Assembly (NCBI GenBank): GCA_010093485.1
Contig: MU001495.1
Coordinates: 1,054,001 to 1,118,000, forward strand
Reading direction: 5' to 3'
Length of the DNA stretch: 64,000 nucleotides
Origin: Karstenula rhodostoma CBS 690.94
Taxonomy: Eukaryota; Ascomycota; Dothideomycetes; Pleosporales; Didymosphaeriaceae
The notes beneath the pieces are model-generated. The model was not told the origin of the DNA. It saw only the letters and a program-made list of their open reading frames with translations, and made no database searches. Shown here piece by piece: positions 1 to 9,715 of this stretch (position 1 is its first letter; each line of letters starts with the position of its first letter). Made by a program: the position numbers and the translations under genes.

Positions 1-557
1 CCCAGCTGATCAGCATGTTCCTGGATTATAAGCGACTTTCTGTCAAACAACGTATCACCTTCGGCTTCTACTACGTTATTGCGCTGCACATCCTCGCCTG
101 GATTTACGGCTGGGTCATACAGGAAAAATATACTCGAAACCCGCCGGTGATGGATTGGGAGGACTCCGGATTCACCAGAGGCTTCTTCGTGATCATCCTT
201 TGGGATTTTGCAAGGCAATCGCTGCAGAACTGGCTCTATTATCTCTTGGCAACGAAGACGGACAATATCTCGGAGCTGAGCCGCTTTTCAGGCATTCTTC
301 GAGGCCAAGAGAGCTTTGGGCAGGCGGTTTCTTTCGGCCTGAACACGAAGAAATGGAAAGGTGGCAGGGTGCCTTTGGCTGTAAACACCATCCTTTTGGT
401 TCTGGCAGTGTATCCGACTTGGCTGGTAGTAAGGGACCACGTGCCCGTCGAGGCAGCAGATGGAATCGCTGAAGAAAACATGATCGAACGAGTGCCAGAC
501 CTGGAAGACAAGAAAGTCTTTGCGAAAGGCGAGGCTGCCGGAGCGGGGAATCTATAA
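1..557 (+). CDS. UNC93-like (DUF895) MFS membrane protein, 3' end
   Basis: The frame is open from the left edge (codons from base 3), so this is the C-terminal part of a gene that begins outside the window. The 180-odd visible residues hold at least three hydrophobic segments (FGFYYVIALHILAWIYGW, GFFVIILWDFARQ..LYYLL and VNTILLVLAVYPTWLVV), followed by an acidic soluble tail rich in Glu, Ala and Gly. The pattern WDFARQSLQNWLYYL followed by the FSGILRGQESFGQA stretch is what I know from fungal UNC93-like/DUF895 transporters of the major facilitator superfamily. Substrate and membrane are unknown. The stop is TAA at 555-557. A Met at base 15 is internal, not the start. Confidence 0.75.
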   Translation, partial: QLISMFLDYKRLSVKQRITFGFYYVIALHILAWIYGWVIQEKYTRNPPVMDWEDSGFTRGFFVIILWDFARQSLQNWLYYLLATKTDNISELSRFSGILRGQESFGQAVSFGLNTKKWKGGRVPLAVNTILLVLAVYPTWLVVRDHVPVEAADGIAEENMIERVPDLEDKKVFAKGEAAGAGNL

Positions 558-1288
558 GTAGATGTCGGAAGGAGGTGAAGTAAACCTCGGATTTCAGGAC
601 GACGACAAATAAGCTAGCTGACTCATGTCTGACTAATGCCATGCGTCACCACACTTAAAAACGGTCTTCCATCCATCGACTCTACAGATCAGTTATCAAA
701 CGTTTTGCGTATACAATCTTCCGGCGTGCGAGGGCAACGTCTCTGATTGTCGTCTGAAAGAAGAGCCTTTCTGGCCCTGGACCATCCCAATGCTGGAGCC
801 AAAGCTCTTCACACTATATCCCATGAACAGCAAGCTATGTGAAACGATACATGCTTCTAGCAAGCTGAGCCCGCACCATATTAAGAGCCCAGACAAATGG
901 TACCCACGTTTCCACAACCGCGCTTAGGTCACCGCGCCGCGCAATCTGTGGAGCTCATTCATGCCTTGAGAAACGAAACAACCTGCTTGGCTAATACTTC
1001 TCAACCCTCACGAAACATTCGACTGGTCTGATCTTTGTCGGATGTTGATAGCTGCCAAAGGCTAGTGAAACCGCGCCCTACGTACTCAATTTTAGCTTGC
1101 CCGCGTCCAGTACAATACGCAGGCCTTGCGCATTTGATCACTCACCGCAGCCTCAGGTGCACCAGTGTGGGAACTTGCTTCGCCGCGCTATCCTATTTCA
1201 CAGCCCCGTTGAACATCTTGGTATCTAGACGGGTTGAGAAGCCACTGGCACAGCACCATCTCTCAATCACTTTAACTTTCTACAACGC
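558..1288. other. intergenic, no supported gene
   Basis: This is the 3' flank of the UNC93-like gene and the flank of the decayed reductase that follows. Short open frames occur on both strands, but none has a recognisable domain or plausible splice partners. The missing N-terminal ~50 codons of the downstream aldo/keto reductase could not be found here. Confidence 0.6.
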
Positions 1289-2278
1289 ATGAATGGCGAG
1301 AAGCGCGATGATGAAGAGATCTTCAATACTCTTACTACCGCTGCCGATATGGGCATACCTTTCGGAATACCAGCGACCTCTACTTCGACAACGAGGAGAT
1401 ACTTGGCAACTGGTTTAGCAAGACGGGTCGCCGCAAAGAGATCTTTCTCGCGACCAAGTTTGGCGGCAAAAATGGGCCAGGAGATCTTGGGGATATCCAG
1501 ACAATTGGAAGCCCCAAGTATGTGCACGAGGCTATCGAGAAGAGCTTGAAGACTTTGGGCACATACTACATCGACTTGTATTACGTTCAGCGAATCGATC
1601 CAACCACACCAATCGAGAAGACCGTTAAAGCCCTTGCAGAGCTCAAAAAGACAGGAAAAATCCGCCACGTCGGTCTGTCGGAGTGCTCCTCACGAACTCT
1701 GGAGCGCGCAAGCAAAGTTGCCAAGATTGACACTGTACAGATGGAGTTTTCGCCGTTCGCCATGGAAATCGAGGACACGGGCTTCAAAGACGTGGCGCGG
1801 AAGCTTGGTGTCACGATCGTTCCGTATTCGCCTTTGGGTCATGGTTTCCTATTCGGGGCGATCAAGAGCAGAGCCGATTTTGGACCTAACAACCCTCGCC
1901 CTCATATGCTCCCCAGCTTTTCAGAGGAAAAATTCCTGGCCAATCTTAAGTTATTCCAGGTTTTTGTGGACATCGCGAAGGAAAAGGGCGTCACTACTGG
2001 ACAGCTTGGGTCCTTGCTCAAGGAGATGGTGAGTGAACTGGTGTCTCAATGATCGCAATGACTGAGCTGGATGTTTAGATTTCATTCCAATTCCGGGTAC
2101 TAAACATGTCAAGTATCTGTTTGAGAACGCTGGTGCAGTGAAGGTCAGCTTCACCGCACAAGACGAGAAGCGAGTGAGGTCAGGCTTGGATGCGATTGGC
2201 GGCGCGAAAGGTGCGCGATCTCCTGAAGCTGTTCTCGCGGCATGCTTTGGTGACAGCCCCGAGCTCGACAGCGTGTAG
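1289..2278 (+). pseudogene. aldo/keto reductase (AKR) pseudogene
   Basis: Conceptual translation gives most of an NADPH-dependent aldo/keto reductase of the fungal AKR13-like/YakC type: the NTSDLYFDNEEILGNWF region, the ATKFGG strand, the YYIDLYYVQRIDP strand, the VGLSECSS strand, PYSPLGHG and the IPIPGTKH cofactor-loop motif. The reading frame is broken. The first segment (1289 to about 1353) is one frame off from 1366-2006, implying loss of one base. A second break near 2005-2007, just before WVLAQGD, needs missing bases where the family normally has a Leu-Ala-Trp stretch. A normal 50-nt intron follows (2029-2078, phase 1), and the last exon runs 2079-2278 to TAG. The first ~50 residues (start Met and the GLGCMG region) are not present upstream. 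A Trp expected at 1363-1365 is CGG. The gene is therefore 5'-truncated and twice frameshifted. Sequencing error is the alternative to true decay. Confidence 0.75.
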
Positions 2279-2536
2279 AGGGGTATCGAAATGGGTTCAT
2301 GACGATGTAGTGCTCCTAAATAAAGTTGATGTGTCGTTCCTGACATCTGTGGAAAACCAATAGTCACCGCTCAGCTATGCATGGTAGCACCTGCCATCAG
2401 AAAGCGCCTTCCTCCATACGATGATGATGTTAATCTCCAGTAGCGGCTTGACGTTCTTTTCTCTTCAACCACACCAGTCTTACCGCTTGACAACTTACCT
2501 TCGTTTGTTTGAGCCATTTTTCTCGATATATGCACC

Positions 2537-3294
2537 ATGACTTGGCCGACTCCGCTCGTGCGCGAGCTCGCGCGCGCGGCTTTGCTGCGACATGCCGACC
2601 GATGGGGATTGTTGGATCCTCAAGACCCGACTCAAAGCAGCAACACTCGGACGCAGAAGGCCCCACGCCCTGCGCCTAAGAAATCCAACAAGGTACTTGA
2701 TAACAGGTATGTTAGTCATAGGACCACTTTATTACAGTACCAGGACAAAAACCTGAGTACAATCGGCCTACGTATTGCCTACCCCGGGGTTACACACTGT
2801 ACTCAAAATTTTGTCCTCTTATTATAGCCTTTCCAAAACCACTATTACGGAGGGGCAAATTCGCTAACACTGATGCCCAGACTCTATAACGCCGCGGAAA
2901 TCACTTGGATCACACCCACGGGTACATATCTCGTTACGCTGCGGTCTCCCGTAGGCCTGAGTCGCAATCTCGCTGATCTCACACGTGCTTGCGCCCATGC
3001 CAACCACCACCCTTTCGGCCAGTCCCTCTACTACTTCTCGCAAGGCTCTGCACCCTCTGCGACACCGAAAGGATCTTCGAACCTCTCCGGGTCTTTGCGC
3101 CTGACAAGCTCTTCGAGCTCCTCCAAACAAGCACTTACCCGTGCGCATACGTCCGTCCTGTGTGCCCGTCGTCTTGTATTAGCATATGCAGTGCACGTGT
3201 TTCACCTTGAGGACAGAGGGCTTCCCACGATCAGCAAGAGCGGAACATTGTTGGCTTGCAACACCGTGGTTGCTTCCGCTTCCAGTGGTTCTTA
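2537..3294 (+). CDS. unrecognised two-exon gene, possibly decaying, with TIR element in intron
   Basis: I do not recognise the product. Exon 1 (2537-2706) encodes a basic Pro/Lys-rich N-terminus. The intron 2707-2880 has GTATGT, a CTAAC branch site and CAG. Exon 2 (2881-3294) continues in phase with an ITWITPTGTYLVTLRSPVGL stretch. The intron is 174 nt long because it holds a ~90 bp inverted-repeat element; without it the intron would be about 83 nt. In the second half of exon 2 a neighbouring frame (around 3047-3185) reads more like protein (LCDTERIFEPLRVF) than the Ser/Ala-rich continuation does, so a frameshift is possible. No conserved domain was recognised. The exon junction is well supported, but whether the gene is still functional is uncertain. 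Confidence 0.4.
2735..2823. mobile_element. MITE-like inverted-repeat element, copy A
   Basis: The ~76 bp core at 2742-2817 begins AGGACAAA and ends TTTGTCCT. The imperfect terminal inverted repeats extend inward for about 20 bp (AGGACAAAaacctGAGTAC against AGGACAAAattttGAGTAC). A similar sequence, mostly transition differences, lies in opposite orientation at 48845-48920. Outer arms such as CAGTACC flanked by TA on the left suggest a TA target site, as for Tc1/mariner-type MITEs, but the outer ends are too degraded to fix. The element carries no coding capacity. It sits in the intron of the gene at 2537-3294. Confidence 0.7.
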
Positions 3295-4296
3295 GGAAGA
3301 TCCAGACAAGTTGGCGGATCAAAAGCAAAGACGATGGAGAAAGAAGGACTCGAGGCCGGTGCCATCGTCCCTAAGAAGAGTTTGGAATGCGCATGTGGCG
3401 AAGCGTTCATTAAAAATCAATCTGCGGTTGTAAAGGCAGCAAAGGACACTCACGATACTGTATTTCCGAGCTAGTTCAACGTTCTTACCCTTTTTCAGCC
3501 ACACTCTCTTAGTGCGCGTGAAATGGAATTGGTGAGACTCCACATTATGCTGCATCGGAACTTGGAGACTCGCTACGAACTGCATGCGTGACAACCTAAA
3601 ATTCACCATTGTGCTCCCCAAGTTCACACGCATCGCGTGCTATTGAACCTAACGAACCCGAATGCAACGATATCCTTTTTGAATCTCCCTCGAGTTGATT
3701 CGACACGTTCCTTTCTCCTGCACACATGTGCAGCTGATAGTCTGATGATCATCGATTCAATAGCAAAGGCTTCGAATTCCCTCACAATACCGTTCGCTTT
3801 GCATTCACGATTTGTTACTCCAGGCGACTTCGGGCGTGGCCACACAGCAAATTGCACTTCCAGATTATTCCGCGATCTGTACACTAATATGTGGATCATT
3901 TCTATGACCCGGCCAATATGATCTTGTAAGGGTATGATCGCTCATCTGACCGGGGAAGCCTTGGTGTGAGATTAGCCTAATGAGGGATAGACAATATATC
4001 GGAGAACGCCCAGAGCCTCATCAGCCGTGGAGAGGCCGTATTAGGAACACCAAATTCTCCAAACCAATCCGCCAGTGCGCATAGACCATGTTGCTGCAAT
4101 TCATGCCGGCTCCAGATATTGGACTTCGGCAGCAAGGCCCCATGGGATTTAATCAAGGGCTGCTGAAAGGTGCCACAGGCTCCACATTTCAAAATGACCA
4201 GGCATATCCCGTGTGGCGTGTGGGGATGGAAGGCTATTTAGGGCAAAGGATGATGGGGGTAGCTGGTAGTGGTCCCGGGTTGTATCCGGAGTGTGG
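3295..4296. other. intergenic, upstream region of the xylanase gene
   Basis: No gene is supported. Short frames on both strands lack domains. The right part is the promoter region of the GH10 gene: a GTGGGG sequence at 4220-4225 fits the CreA carbon-repressor consensus SYGGRG, and a GGCTAT at 4232-4237 is one base away from the xylanase-activator core GGCTAA. Both are only motif matches. Confidence 0.5.
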
Positions 4297-4305
4297 TATA
4301 AATAG
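4297..4305 (+). promoter_or_regulatory. TATA box of the GH10 xylanase gene
   Basis: TATAAATAG lies 63 nt upstream of the ATG at 4368. That spacing leaves a short 5' leader of roughly 30 nt, as is common for strongly regulated secreted-enzyme genes in filamentous fungi. It is a motif match plus position; no transcription start data are available. Confidence 0.55.
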
Positions 4306-4367
4306 TGTCAGGCGTGGCCTCTTGATGAGGTGTCTTCTCCCACGGACGTCAAGAACATCCAGCAAAC

Positions 4368-5585
4368 ATGAAGTTCTCGCTTATCGCACTTCTCTCTGCC
4401 AGCGCCCTGGTCTCTGCTTTTCCCGTGGCAGAGCCAGTCATCGATGAACGTCAGGCTGCCCAGAGCATCCATGAAGCCATGGTTGCGAAGGGAAAGAAGT
4501 ACTTTGGTACATGCGCTGACCAGGGCCGCCTGAACACTGGCTCCAATTCGGCCATTATTAAGGCGAACTTCGGCCAGGTCACCCCAGAGAACAGGTAGAC
4601 GCACCCATTATATCATGTTCGAGGGCCAAACCAATACTAACGCCAGCTCAGCATGTAAGAAACCCCGGGGTACATGTTCTGGATGTTAGGCGTTACCAAT
4701 GTTCGAACTTTTCGAATATTGGTAACTAAACTCTAGCATTCTTAATCCCCCCTTCCTAAATACCTTACAAAATTGGGCCTGTCAATAACTTGTACCCCCG
4801 AGTCTAGGAAGTGGGATTCGACCGAGAGCTCCAAGGGCAACTTCAACTTCGGCCAGTCCGACCAACTGGTCTCGTTCGCCACCACCAACAACAAGCTCAT
4901 TCGTGGCCACACCACCGTCTGGCACTCGCAGCTCCCCGGCTGGGTCTCCTCCATCCGCGACAAGGCCACCCTCACCCAGGTCATGCAGAACCACATCACC
5001 ACGCTCTTGACCCACTTCAAGGGCAAGATCTACGCCTGGGACGTCATCAACGAGATGCTCAACGAGGATGGCTCATTCCGCTCGTCCGTCTTCTACAACG
5101 TTTTGGGCGAAGACTTCGTCCGCATTGCCTTTGAGACGGCCAAGGCTGCTGACCCGGACGCGAAACGGTACATTAACGATTATAACTTGGACTCGGCAAG
5201 CAATGCGAAGACGCAGGGCATGGTGCGCAACGTGAAGAAGTGGATTGCGGCGGGCATCCCGATTGACGGAATTGGTTCCCAGGGCCACTTGACCTCCGGC
5301 CAGGGCGCGAACGCGCCGGCTGCGATGGCTGCGCTGTGCGCTGCGGCGCCCGAGTGTGCGCTGACGGAGGTTGATATCCAGAATGCGTCGGGATCAGACT
5401 GGGCCAACGTTGCCAACGCGTGCATGCAGCAGAAGAACTGTGTCGGTATCACTGTGTGGGGCGTGCGAGATAACGATTCGTGGAGACCCCAGGGCAACCC
5501 GCTGCTGTTCGACTCGTCGTACAAGGCGAAATCGGCATACACCAGTGTGTTGAATGCTATCAACGCGGCGTCGTCTTCTTCTTAG
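4368..5585 (+). CDS. secreted GH10 endo-1,4-beta-xylanase
   Basis: This enzyme hydrolyses internal beta-1,4-xylose linkages of plant xylan outside the cell. The spliced protein is 335 residues: a signal peptide ([19 protein letters not shown]), a short propeptide ending ..DER, then one GH10 barrel with no carbohydrate-binding module. Visible family marks are ENSMKWD, the [12 protein letters not shown] block, WDVINE with the acid/base Glu at about 159, GIGSQGHL, and TEVDI with the nucleophile Glu at about 264. Exons are 4368-4594, 4652-4654 and 4808-5585. The middle exon is three nucleotides (CAT) between CAG and GTAAGA; it completes the Ser codon and most of the Met codon of ENSMKWD. Skipping it would stay in frame but give ENRKWD. 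The start Met is followed directly by the signal peptide, and a TATA box lies at 4297. Confidence 0.93.
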
Positions 5586-5680
5586 GGGTGAGGCATGCAT
5601 GCTTGTATATATTCAGTAGGATGTACATAATTCGCGTGGGTCGTGCAGCAGGGTCTCGTCGGGCGTGTTGTGCTCGTCTG

Positions 5681-8141
5681 TCATTCCTCCTTCATGGGCT
5701 CGTCGAAATCAGACCCTTTCAAAGCACGGATCATACCCAAGCCTGCCCTCATGCTGGCGCCTTCCTCGACTTGCCTCGTCCAGAACACATCCGAGGCTGT
5801 CATCCTGACGCTCTTCCTGCGCTCTCTCTCCACGACGTCAAGGTGACCTCGCTTGGCGGAACTGGCCTCCAGCTCGTCCAGGTGCTTTTTTCTCTCTGCA
5901 TAAAGCTCCGACCTTTCTTTCCGTATGTGCTCGGAGCCAATAGCATGTAGCGCCCATCGCACCCCAGCTCTGAAGCCAAGAAAGATGTGCTCTGAAGCGA
6001 AGATTGTAATGGGGAGCGTCCACCACGTGTTTAGTCCGTAAACAGTAGCATTGTGGAAACCGAAGAGATGCACAATTGCCGCAGACGTTAAGCTTCCAAG
6101 CCACGTCAAAGCCTCCAAACTCGCGACCCAGGGACCGATGCCATCGTTTCGGATGGGAGCCGGGCGCTGGTGCTCAATTGTGATCTTGATGATATCGGCT
6201 CTTAGCTCGAACCAGTTGTTGACGAAGAAGCCGATGGGAATGAGTGGCCATACGGGGCTGAAGAGCGCGAGATAGCCGAATTGCAGCACCATTTCGGAGA
6301 TGTCTTCGTGGACGTCGTAATGTGCGAGTGCTGCCTGCTTGCGAACGCGACGGAGGAACCTAGCCTCGATGGGATCGTCACCTCTGACGAATCTAGTTTG
6401 ACCGCCCATGGCGAAGGTGTGTGTTGTGCGCCACGTGCGCCACCAGTCGCGAGCGTTGGTTTTGAGGTATGGCAGGGCAAGTTCTTCGATTGCGCTTGAG
6501 ACTTGGCCTGTGACAGTCAGAGTGATGACTTCGTTGCGGAGCTTGTTGGAATCCACGTGGAAGGCGAAGTTCGGATCTACAGCTCCGCCTGCAAGGGAAA
6601 GAATGTAGGTCCGTAGGTGTGGGATGAAAGTCTCCCCGAATGGTACGTATACAAATGCAGTGAGAAAAATGGGCAAGTAGTTCGATATCGACTGTAGCAC
6701 GAATATTTTCTGCGTGAGCGACATCTCGTAGTAGTCTTCCGTGCGGTGGTTTTCGTATTCGGTCAATCGAGCGGCCAGCTTCTCCAGCCAGTTGTTGATG
6801 AATGGAAGCAGAAGGGCAAGCATTACAGTAGGAACATATTCCTGGAGATTGTCAGCATGCGATTCATCGCGCTGGCGTGAGAAACACCGATCTGTTTAGG
6901 CAAAGAGGTGTCACCAGGCTCGTGCCAGGGTTGTGGTAATGACCTACTAGATAGTAATCATACGGTCCATCATATCCTTCAACGATGAAAGTTTCGAGCG
7001 CGAAGACGGTACCGATGACGATGGTGAGGAATATAGTACTTAACGCAAGGAAAGGCACAACTGTCAGCTGTCTGACAATCCGCTTCCATCTAGGGAAGTA
7101 TTGCTGTACCCGACCAGCAGCGTCCACAACTTCTTTCTCGTACCGATATTGAGGTCTGTTGACTTTCAGCTTGCCGACTCCTCGTACATTCCAGCGAATG
7201 GATAAATCGACTTCTCTGATCTTCCAGTACTCCAAAAACACAGTGCACCAGATACAAATGACCACCGCGAACGCAAGCGAGTATTTGGGCAGGAAAGCCC
7301 AAGCCAGCACACCAGCTACGCAGGGAAACGCAAGAGAAAGGAAGTAGTCCTGTATGAAAGCAAAGTAGAAGGCCACTTTGGTGCCCCAGAGATCGCGTAT
7401 CTGATCCAGGTCGTCCGAGCTTAGGAAGAACTTTTTACTCAAATGTACCAGGAGCTTCTGGTTCCTGATAGGATTGTGCAAAGGAAAAGCGGATGAGATA
7501 TTCTCCCATTTGCCAAATCCTGGGGTGATGCCCGCACCACCGAGCTCCTTACTCCAGGTTAACAGATGGTACAATGATTGCAGGTCTTCGGCTTCGTTGT
7601 CTCCGGCTACTATGGAGTTGGAGTTTCCGCCTGGATGTTTTTTTGTGATCCCGTATAGCCAGTCCTTTACTCTATCGATGCGTTAGCCTCGTTGCTAGAA
7701 ATGACATGGGCAACCGGTCAAGCTACACCAGATTTTCAACGAGAACCCTTCAAAGCATCCGGAGCCTTTGGAATTGGGGGGCTACTTACCGCGAATGATG
7801 CACGGTGTTACCAAGCAATTCTCGTGGTGCTTGTACAAATACGAGAAGGGACTCGTCGTAGCCAACACGTATCTCCGTTTGCAAGCCCACAGATTCAAGG
7901 TCACTCAGCAGCGCGGACAATTGCTTGGATGCCTCAGAAACATCTAGGTTGGGTCAACGGTGTTGAACGGCGTATTCAACTTGCGAGACCAACCTAAGCT
8001 GCTAAAATCGAAAACGATGATGTATTTATCGTTGTAAGCGATATAGGCAGTAGCAGGGTCATCCAACCCAAGCGTGTCTGCTCTTCTCAGAGGTTTGATG
8101 TCAGGGATCTTCTCGGGGATCTGCGGAATCTGTAGTGGCAT
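5681..8141 (-). CDS. anoctamin/TMEM16 family membrane protein (Ist2-like)
   Basis: This is a multi-pass membrane protein of the anoctamin family, whose fungal members act as lipid scramblases or ER-plasma membrane tethers. Exons on the minus strand are 8141-7994, 7943-7790, 7671-6915 and 6841-5681, giving 739 residues, close to the usual fungal length. The N-terminal ~130 residues are a cytosolic ferredoxin-like dimerisation region (VFVQAPRE..LG, then RVKDWLYGI). The body carries the anoctamin marks LWGTKVAFYFAFIQDYF, a Trp-rich first loop with EYWK, PTVMLALLLPFINNWLE, QFGYLALFSPVWPLIPI with the following NNWFELRADI, and a basic/acidic cytosolic C-terminus. All three introns have GT..AG ends and matching phases (1, 2, 0). 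The gene is convergent with the xylanase gene; the stop codons lie about 95 bp apart. Scramblase versus channel activity cannot be told from sequence. Confidence 0.92.
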
Positions 8142-8831
8142 TTGATCAGAATCTCAGCGCAACCGCGCTGTTGATTGATGATGTTACTACGGCCTCGTGT
8201 CCTCGCGGCGCGTAGTTCAGGTACGTGGGCTTCTTCTTCAGCCTAGTCTCGGCACGGTCGGCAATGGGTCCAAGCTCCCGTTTGTCTCAAACGGATACAA
8301 CCGAGTTGAAATTGAATGATGGTGCCAATGTAAGGATATTCTTCATTGATGTAGGAAATCTGTCTGTGTGGCGTGGGGAAGAGCTTGCGCTGAAGCGCTG
8401 GATCCCTGGCATTGTGGGGGCTCAAGCTGACGCAGCAGCGCGTCTAGGACTTGGAAAGTAGTCATGTCGTACGATCGGACCAACGTTGTAGGAAAGCACC
8501 TGGTTTGAAACTTGTTCTCGTACAATAGATGATACAAGCAGCGACTGCCATGTGTAGTGTAGAGACAGCCAAGACGGTTAGAAACCCTGCAGCCGCGTGT
8601 TCACGTGCGCATTGGCGGAAGCGGGTTAGCGGCATGGATGACGTAAAGGGAATAAGCGTCCCTGCGACGCGTCTCTCGAGTCCTTCAGCCAGGGCTTCTT
8701 TCACCACAGACAATGGCCTTTGTGCCTATTTGAAGCGAACAAAGACCAAGATGCGACTTTCGCATTGTTCTTTTAGCATCCAGCAATGATGGGAATACTA
8801 ATACAGCGCAGGGCTCACCGTTCACTCTGCA
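8142..8831. other. intergenic between divergent anoctamin and DUF2293 genes
   Basis: This is a shared upstream region of about 690 bp for two genes transcribed away from each other. Small open frames on either strand have no recognisable product. No clear TATA box was seen. Confidence 0.6.
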
Positions 8832-9455
8832 TTGACATCAACACGTAAAGTTAACCTTACAGCCTTTGCATATAACCATTCAAGCTCAATGGCGCCTCAA
8901 GAAATCACTGTCAGTCCTAAGACTGCAATGCCGAAAGGCTATGCCTTCCTTAAGAAAGGCATCCAGTACAAGACATTACACTCTCGCCGCCTCACACGCG
9001 AAGCAGGCAAGACCGTGTATGTCGTTGAGAGCAACAAGAAAGTCCTCGGTATCCGGGTCCCCAAGGACATCCTCTCTCGCGTACACGCACAGGCAAACGA
9101 AACCCTTGCCGCCCGCAAGCTCGCAACCGAGAAACGCGATACGGCCACCATCCGCCAAGCAGCTGCCGAGCTCGACTCGCAGTTCTCCAAGATACCAGAA
9201 CATGACAGGGAGCTGGTGCTGAAGCATGGCTTCAAGAAGCACTCGGGACGAGTTGGGCGGACAACCCTCATTCCGCTTTCGCGAAAGGTGCTGTACGCGG
9301 TAATTGCGCACATTAGGCATAGGCATACCAACTATGACAAGTTGCTAGACGGCGGTATGAGTAGGGATGCTGCCAGAACGGCGATTCAGAAGAAGTTGCA
9401 GGACACGCTGAGACAATGGGGGAACAAGCAAGGTAGGAGGTCAAGCTCTGACTGA
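8832..9455 (+). CDS. DUF2293 domain protein
   Basis: This is a single-exon gene for a basic 207-residue protein. The C-terminal half matches the fungal DUF2293 pattern as I know it: FSKIPEHDRELVLKHGFKK, then SGRVGRT, then a VIAHIRHRHTNYDKLL segment, followed by a Lys/Arg-rich tail that could be nuclear-targeting. Function is unknown in the family. Two in-frame Met codons are possible starts, 8832 and 8889. The second begins MAPQEITVSPK and gives a more typical, shorter N-terminus. There is no signal peptide or membrane segment. Confidence 0.75.
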   Translation: MTSTRKVNLTAFAYNHSSSMAPQEITVSPKTAMPKGYAFLKKGIQYKTLHSRRLTREAGKTVYVVESNKKVLGIRVPKDILSRVHAQANETLAARKLATEKRDTATIRQAAAELDSQFSKIPEHDRELVLKHGFKKHSGRVGRTTLIPLSRKVLYAVIAHIRHRHTNYDKLLDGGMSRDAARTAIQKKLQDTLRQWGNKQGRRSSSD

Positions 9456-9715
9456 GCTAGGCTTTCGCTGACATTGGGAGATCTTTCTTGGTATTTTGAA
9501 AGCAGTAGATCTGCGGAGAGCGAAAGTGACGTAGATAATACTTGAGCAGTGAGTAAGTGAGGTTTCTATTTATACAATATTATCCCATCATCACCACCTT
9601 CGTACTTAAATTCACCCATATACGACAAGGCCCTGCTTACATATATACATCCTATACCTATGGATCAACCTCCTATATGAAACCCCATAAACTGAAAGAA
9701 ATGTACTAACCCGTA

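Noticed and set aside
4595..4807. Single 213-nt intron in the xylanase gene instead of two introns with a micro-exon
   Set aside because: It would give ENRKWD, losing the Met of the conserved motif, while the CAT exon with correct flanking sites restores ENSMKWD exactly.
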